From Paracoccaceae bacterium (GTDB lineage Bacteria > Pseudomonadota > Alphaproteobacteria > Rhodobacterales > Rhodobacteraceae), in assembly GCA_015485375.1 (NCBI GenBank), contig WFTU01000406.1, positions 1 to 14,504 on the forward strand: DNA of 14,504 bases. Reading direction: 5' to 3'. This document shows positions 13,342 through 14,504 of this stretch, piece by piece. Within the stretch, counting starts at the first letter, position 1. Each line of letters opens with the position of its first letter. Below the pieces are notes generated by a model that worked only from the letters and a program-made list of their open reading frames with translations, had not been told where the DNA came from and searched no databases. A program made the translations under genes and the position numbers.

Positions 13342-14502
13342 ATGAAAACCATTACCACCACCAAGGCGCTGGCCGAATTCTGCGATGCCTGCGCCACACA
13401 GCCCTACGTTACGGTCGACACCGAATTCCTGCGCGAACGCACCTATTATTCCAAACTTTGCCTCGTGCAGATGGCCTATCCGGGCGAGGGCGAGGAAAAC
13501 GCCGTCATCATCGACCCGCTGGCCGAGGGTATCGACCTGACGCCCATGTATGACCTGTTCGAAGCCCCCGATGTGGTGAAGGTGTTCCATGCCGCGCGGC
13601 AGGATCTGGAAATTTTCTTTGTCGAGCAGGGCATCATCCCGAAACCGTTTTTCGACACGCAAATCGCCGCCATGGTGTGCGGCTTTGGCGAGCAGGCGGG
13701 CTATGAAACGCTGGTACGCCAGATTGCCAAGGGCTCGGTCGACAAGTCCTCGCGCTTCACCGACTGGAGCCGCCGTCCGCTGAGCGACAAGCAAAAACAC
13801 TATGCGCTCGCCGATGTGACCCACCTGCGGGTGATCTATGAATATCTGGCCGCGCAGCTGGACAAGACCGGCCGCAAGGCGTGGCTGGAGGAGGAAATCG
13901 GCGTGCTGATGAATCCGGCCACCTATCGGGTCGAGCCGGAAGATGCGTGGAAACGCCTCAAGACCCGCAACAATTCGCGCAAGTTTCTTGCCGTCGTGCG
14001 CGAACTGGCCCGTTTCCGCGAGGAAACAGCACAGAGCCGCAATATCCCGCGCAACCGTATCTTCAAGGACGATGCGCTGATGGAACTGGCCGCAACACGC
14101 CCGCATTCCTTTGACGACCTCAACAAATCCCGCCTGCTGCTGCGCGAGGCCCGCAAGGGCGCGATTGCCGAGGGGATTCTGGCCGCCGTCAAACGTGGCG
14201 AGACAACAGCGCCCGAGGATATGCCGGAACCGCCCGCCGCACGGGTGAAAAAGAACGGCACGGAGTCGCTCGCCGACCTGCTGCGCGTATTGCTGAAGGC
14301 CAAGGCCGAAAAATTCGGAGTGGCACAAAAACTGATTGCCACCGCAGCCGACCTCGACGCGCTTGCCAACAGCGATGACCGCGAGTCCCGCGTCCTCAAA
14401 GGCTGGCGGCGCGAGGTCTTCGGTGAGGACGCCCTGCGTCTGCGTGAAGGCAAAATCGCCCTTTCAGCCACACCGCGCGGTGTCAAACTGATCGACCTGT
14501 GA
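13342..14502 (+). CDS. rnd: Ribonuclease D
   Basis: A 3'-5' exoribonuclease of the DEDD family that trims tRNA and other stable RNA precursors. The 386-residue protein contains the three exonuclease motifs: Exo I VDTEFL (D26, E28), Exo II HAARQDLEIF (D88) and Exo III YALADVTHL (Y154, D158, the DEDDy type). An HRDC RNA-binding domain follows at about 208-290 (RKFLAVVRELARFREETA, then RNRIFKDDALMELA), and a second helical HRDC-like region fills the C-terminus. The length matches the family. The start ATG 13342 is seven bases after the prfB stop, with the GAG overlapping that stop serving as a modest ribosome binding site. The gene ends two bases before the window edge, so its terminator is not visible. 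Confidence 0.96.
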   Translation: MKTITTTKALAEFCDACATQPYVTVDTEFLRERTYYSKLCLVQMAYPGEGEENAVIIDPLAEGIDLTPMYDLFEAPDVVKVFHAARQDLEIFFVEQGIIPKPFFDTQIAAMVCGFGEQAGYETLVRQIAKGSVDKSSRFTDWSRRPLSDKQKHYALADVTHLRVIYEYLAAQLDKTGRKAWLEEEIGVLMNPATYRVEPEDAWKRLKTRNNSRKFLAVVRELARFREETAQSRNIPRNRIFKDDALMELAATRPHSFDDLNKSRLLLREARKGAIAEGILAAVKRGETTAPEDMPEPPAARVKKNGTESLADLLRVLLKAKAEKFGVAQKLIATAADLDALANSDDRESRVLKGWRREVFGEDALRLREGKIALSATPRGVKLIDL

Positions 14503-14504
14503 CC

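Noticed and set aside
12186..14328. Long minus-strand open frames opposite prfB and rnd (403 and 334 codons)
   Set aside because: They are antisense to secure genes, lack recognisable domains, and are explained by third-position GC bias. The same applies to open frames opposite mrcA (10397-11470) and rne (8012-8977).
1..14504. A novel defence, mobile or biosynthetic system
   Set aside because: Every substantial gene belongs to a known core family (one, DUF2155, without known function). There are no transposases, integrases, repeat arrays or unusual gene clusters.

Overview
This window is an ordinary stretch of core chromosome from an alphaproteobacterium, most likely of the order Rhodobacterales (a Roseobacter/Rhodobacter relative). 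The evidence is the set of families: a bacterial NDUFA12-type complex I accessory subunit, a short DUF2155 secreted protein next to an unlinked mlaD, aat directly after accBC, an RNase E with a large insertion in its S1 domain and a GWW tail, and a PBP1A of the rhodobacterial type. The DNA is moderately GC-rich and densely coded. I see no mobile element, CRISPR array, RNA gene or sign of recent transfer.

Layout. Bases 3-2028 (+ strand): the C-terminal half of clpX, the NDUFA12-like gene, mlaD and the DUF2155 gene; the last three are tightly packed. Bases 1992-5345 (- strand, transcribed right to left): a DsbA/ScsC-type periplasmic thiol oxidoreductase, then accB, accC and aat (fatty-acid synthesis plus the leucyl/phenylalanyl N-degron transferase). 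The 3' ends of aat and the DUF2155 gene overlap by 37 bp. Bases 5470-6627 (+): a class I/II PLP aminotransferase divergent from the thiol oxidoreductase gene. Bases 6650-9106 (-): rne. Bases 9107-9598: a 492-bp non-coding divergent region with leader and promoter signals. Bases 9599-14502 (+): mrcA (PBP1A), prfB (RF2) and rnd (RNase D).

How the genes relate. ClpX and Aat both feed regulated proteolysis. AccB and AccC form half of acetyl-CoA carboxylase. MlaD, PBP1A and the thiol oxidoreductase act in the envelope. RNase E and RNase D process and degrade RNA, and RF2 terminates translation. No single pathway unites the window.

I do not find a previously undescribed system. The observations most worth a second look are compact regulatory arrangements: an intrinsic terminator for rne built into the last codons of the convergent aminotransferase gene, a perfect hairpin that would bury the prfB ribosome binding site, a terminator-like hairpin in the rne leader, an operator-like palindrome between the divergent thiol oxidoreductase and aminotransferase genes, and dual-coding gene ends at aat/DUF2155. 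All family assignments come from reading the translated sequence and motifs; no database search was run.
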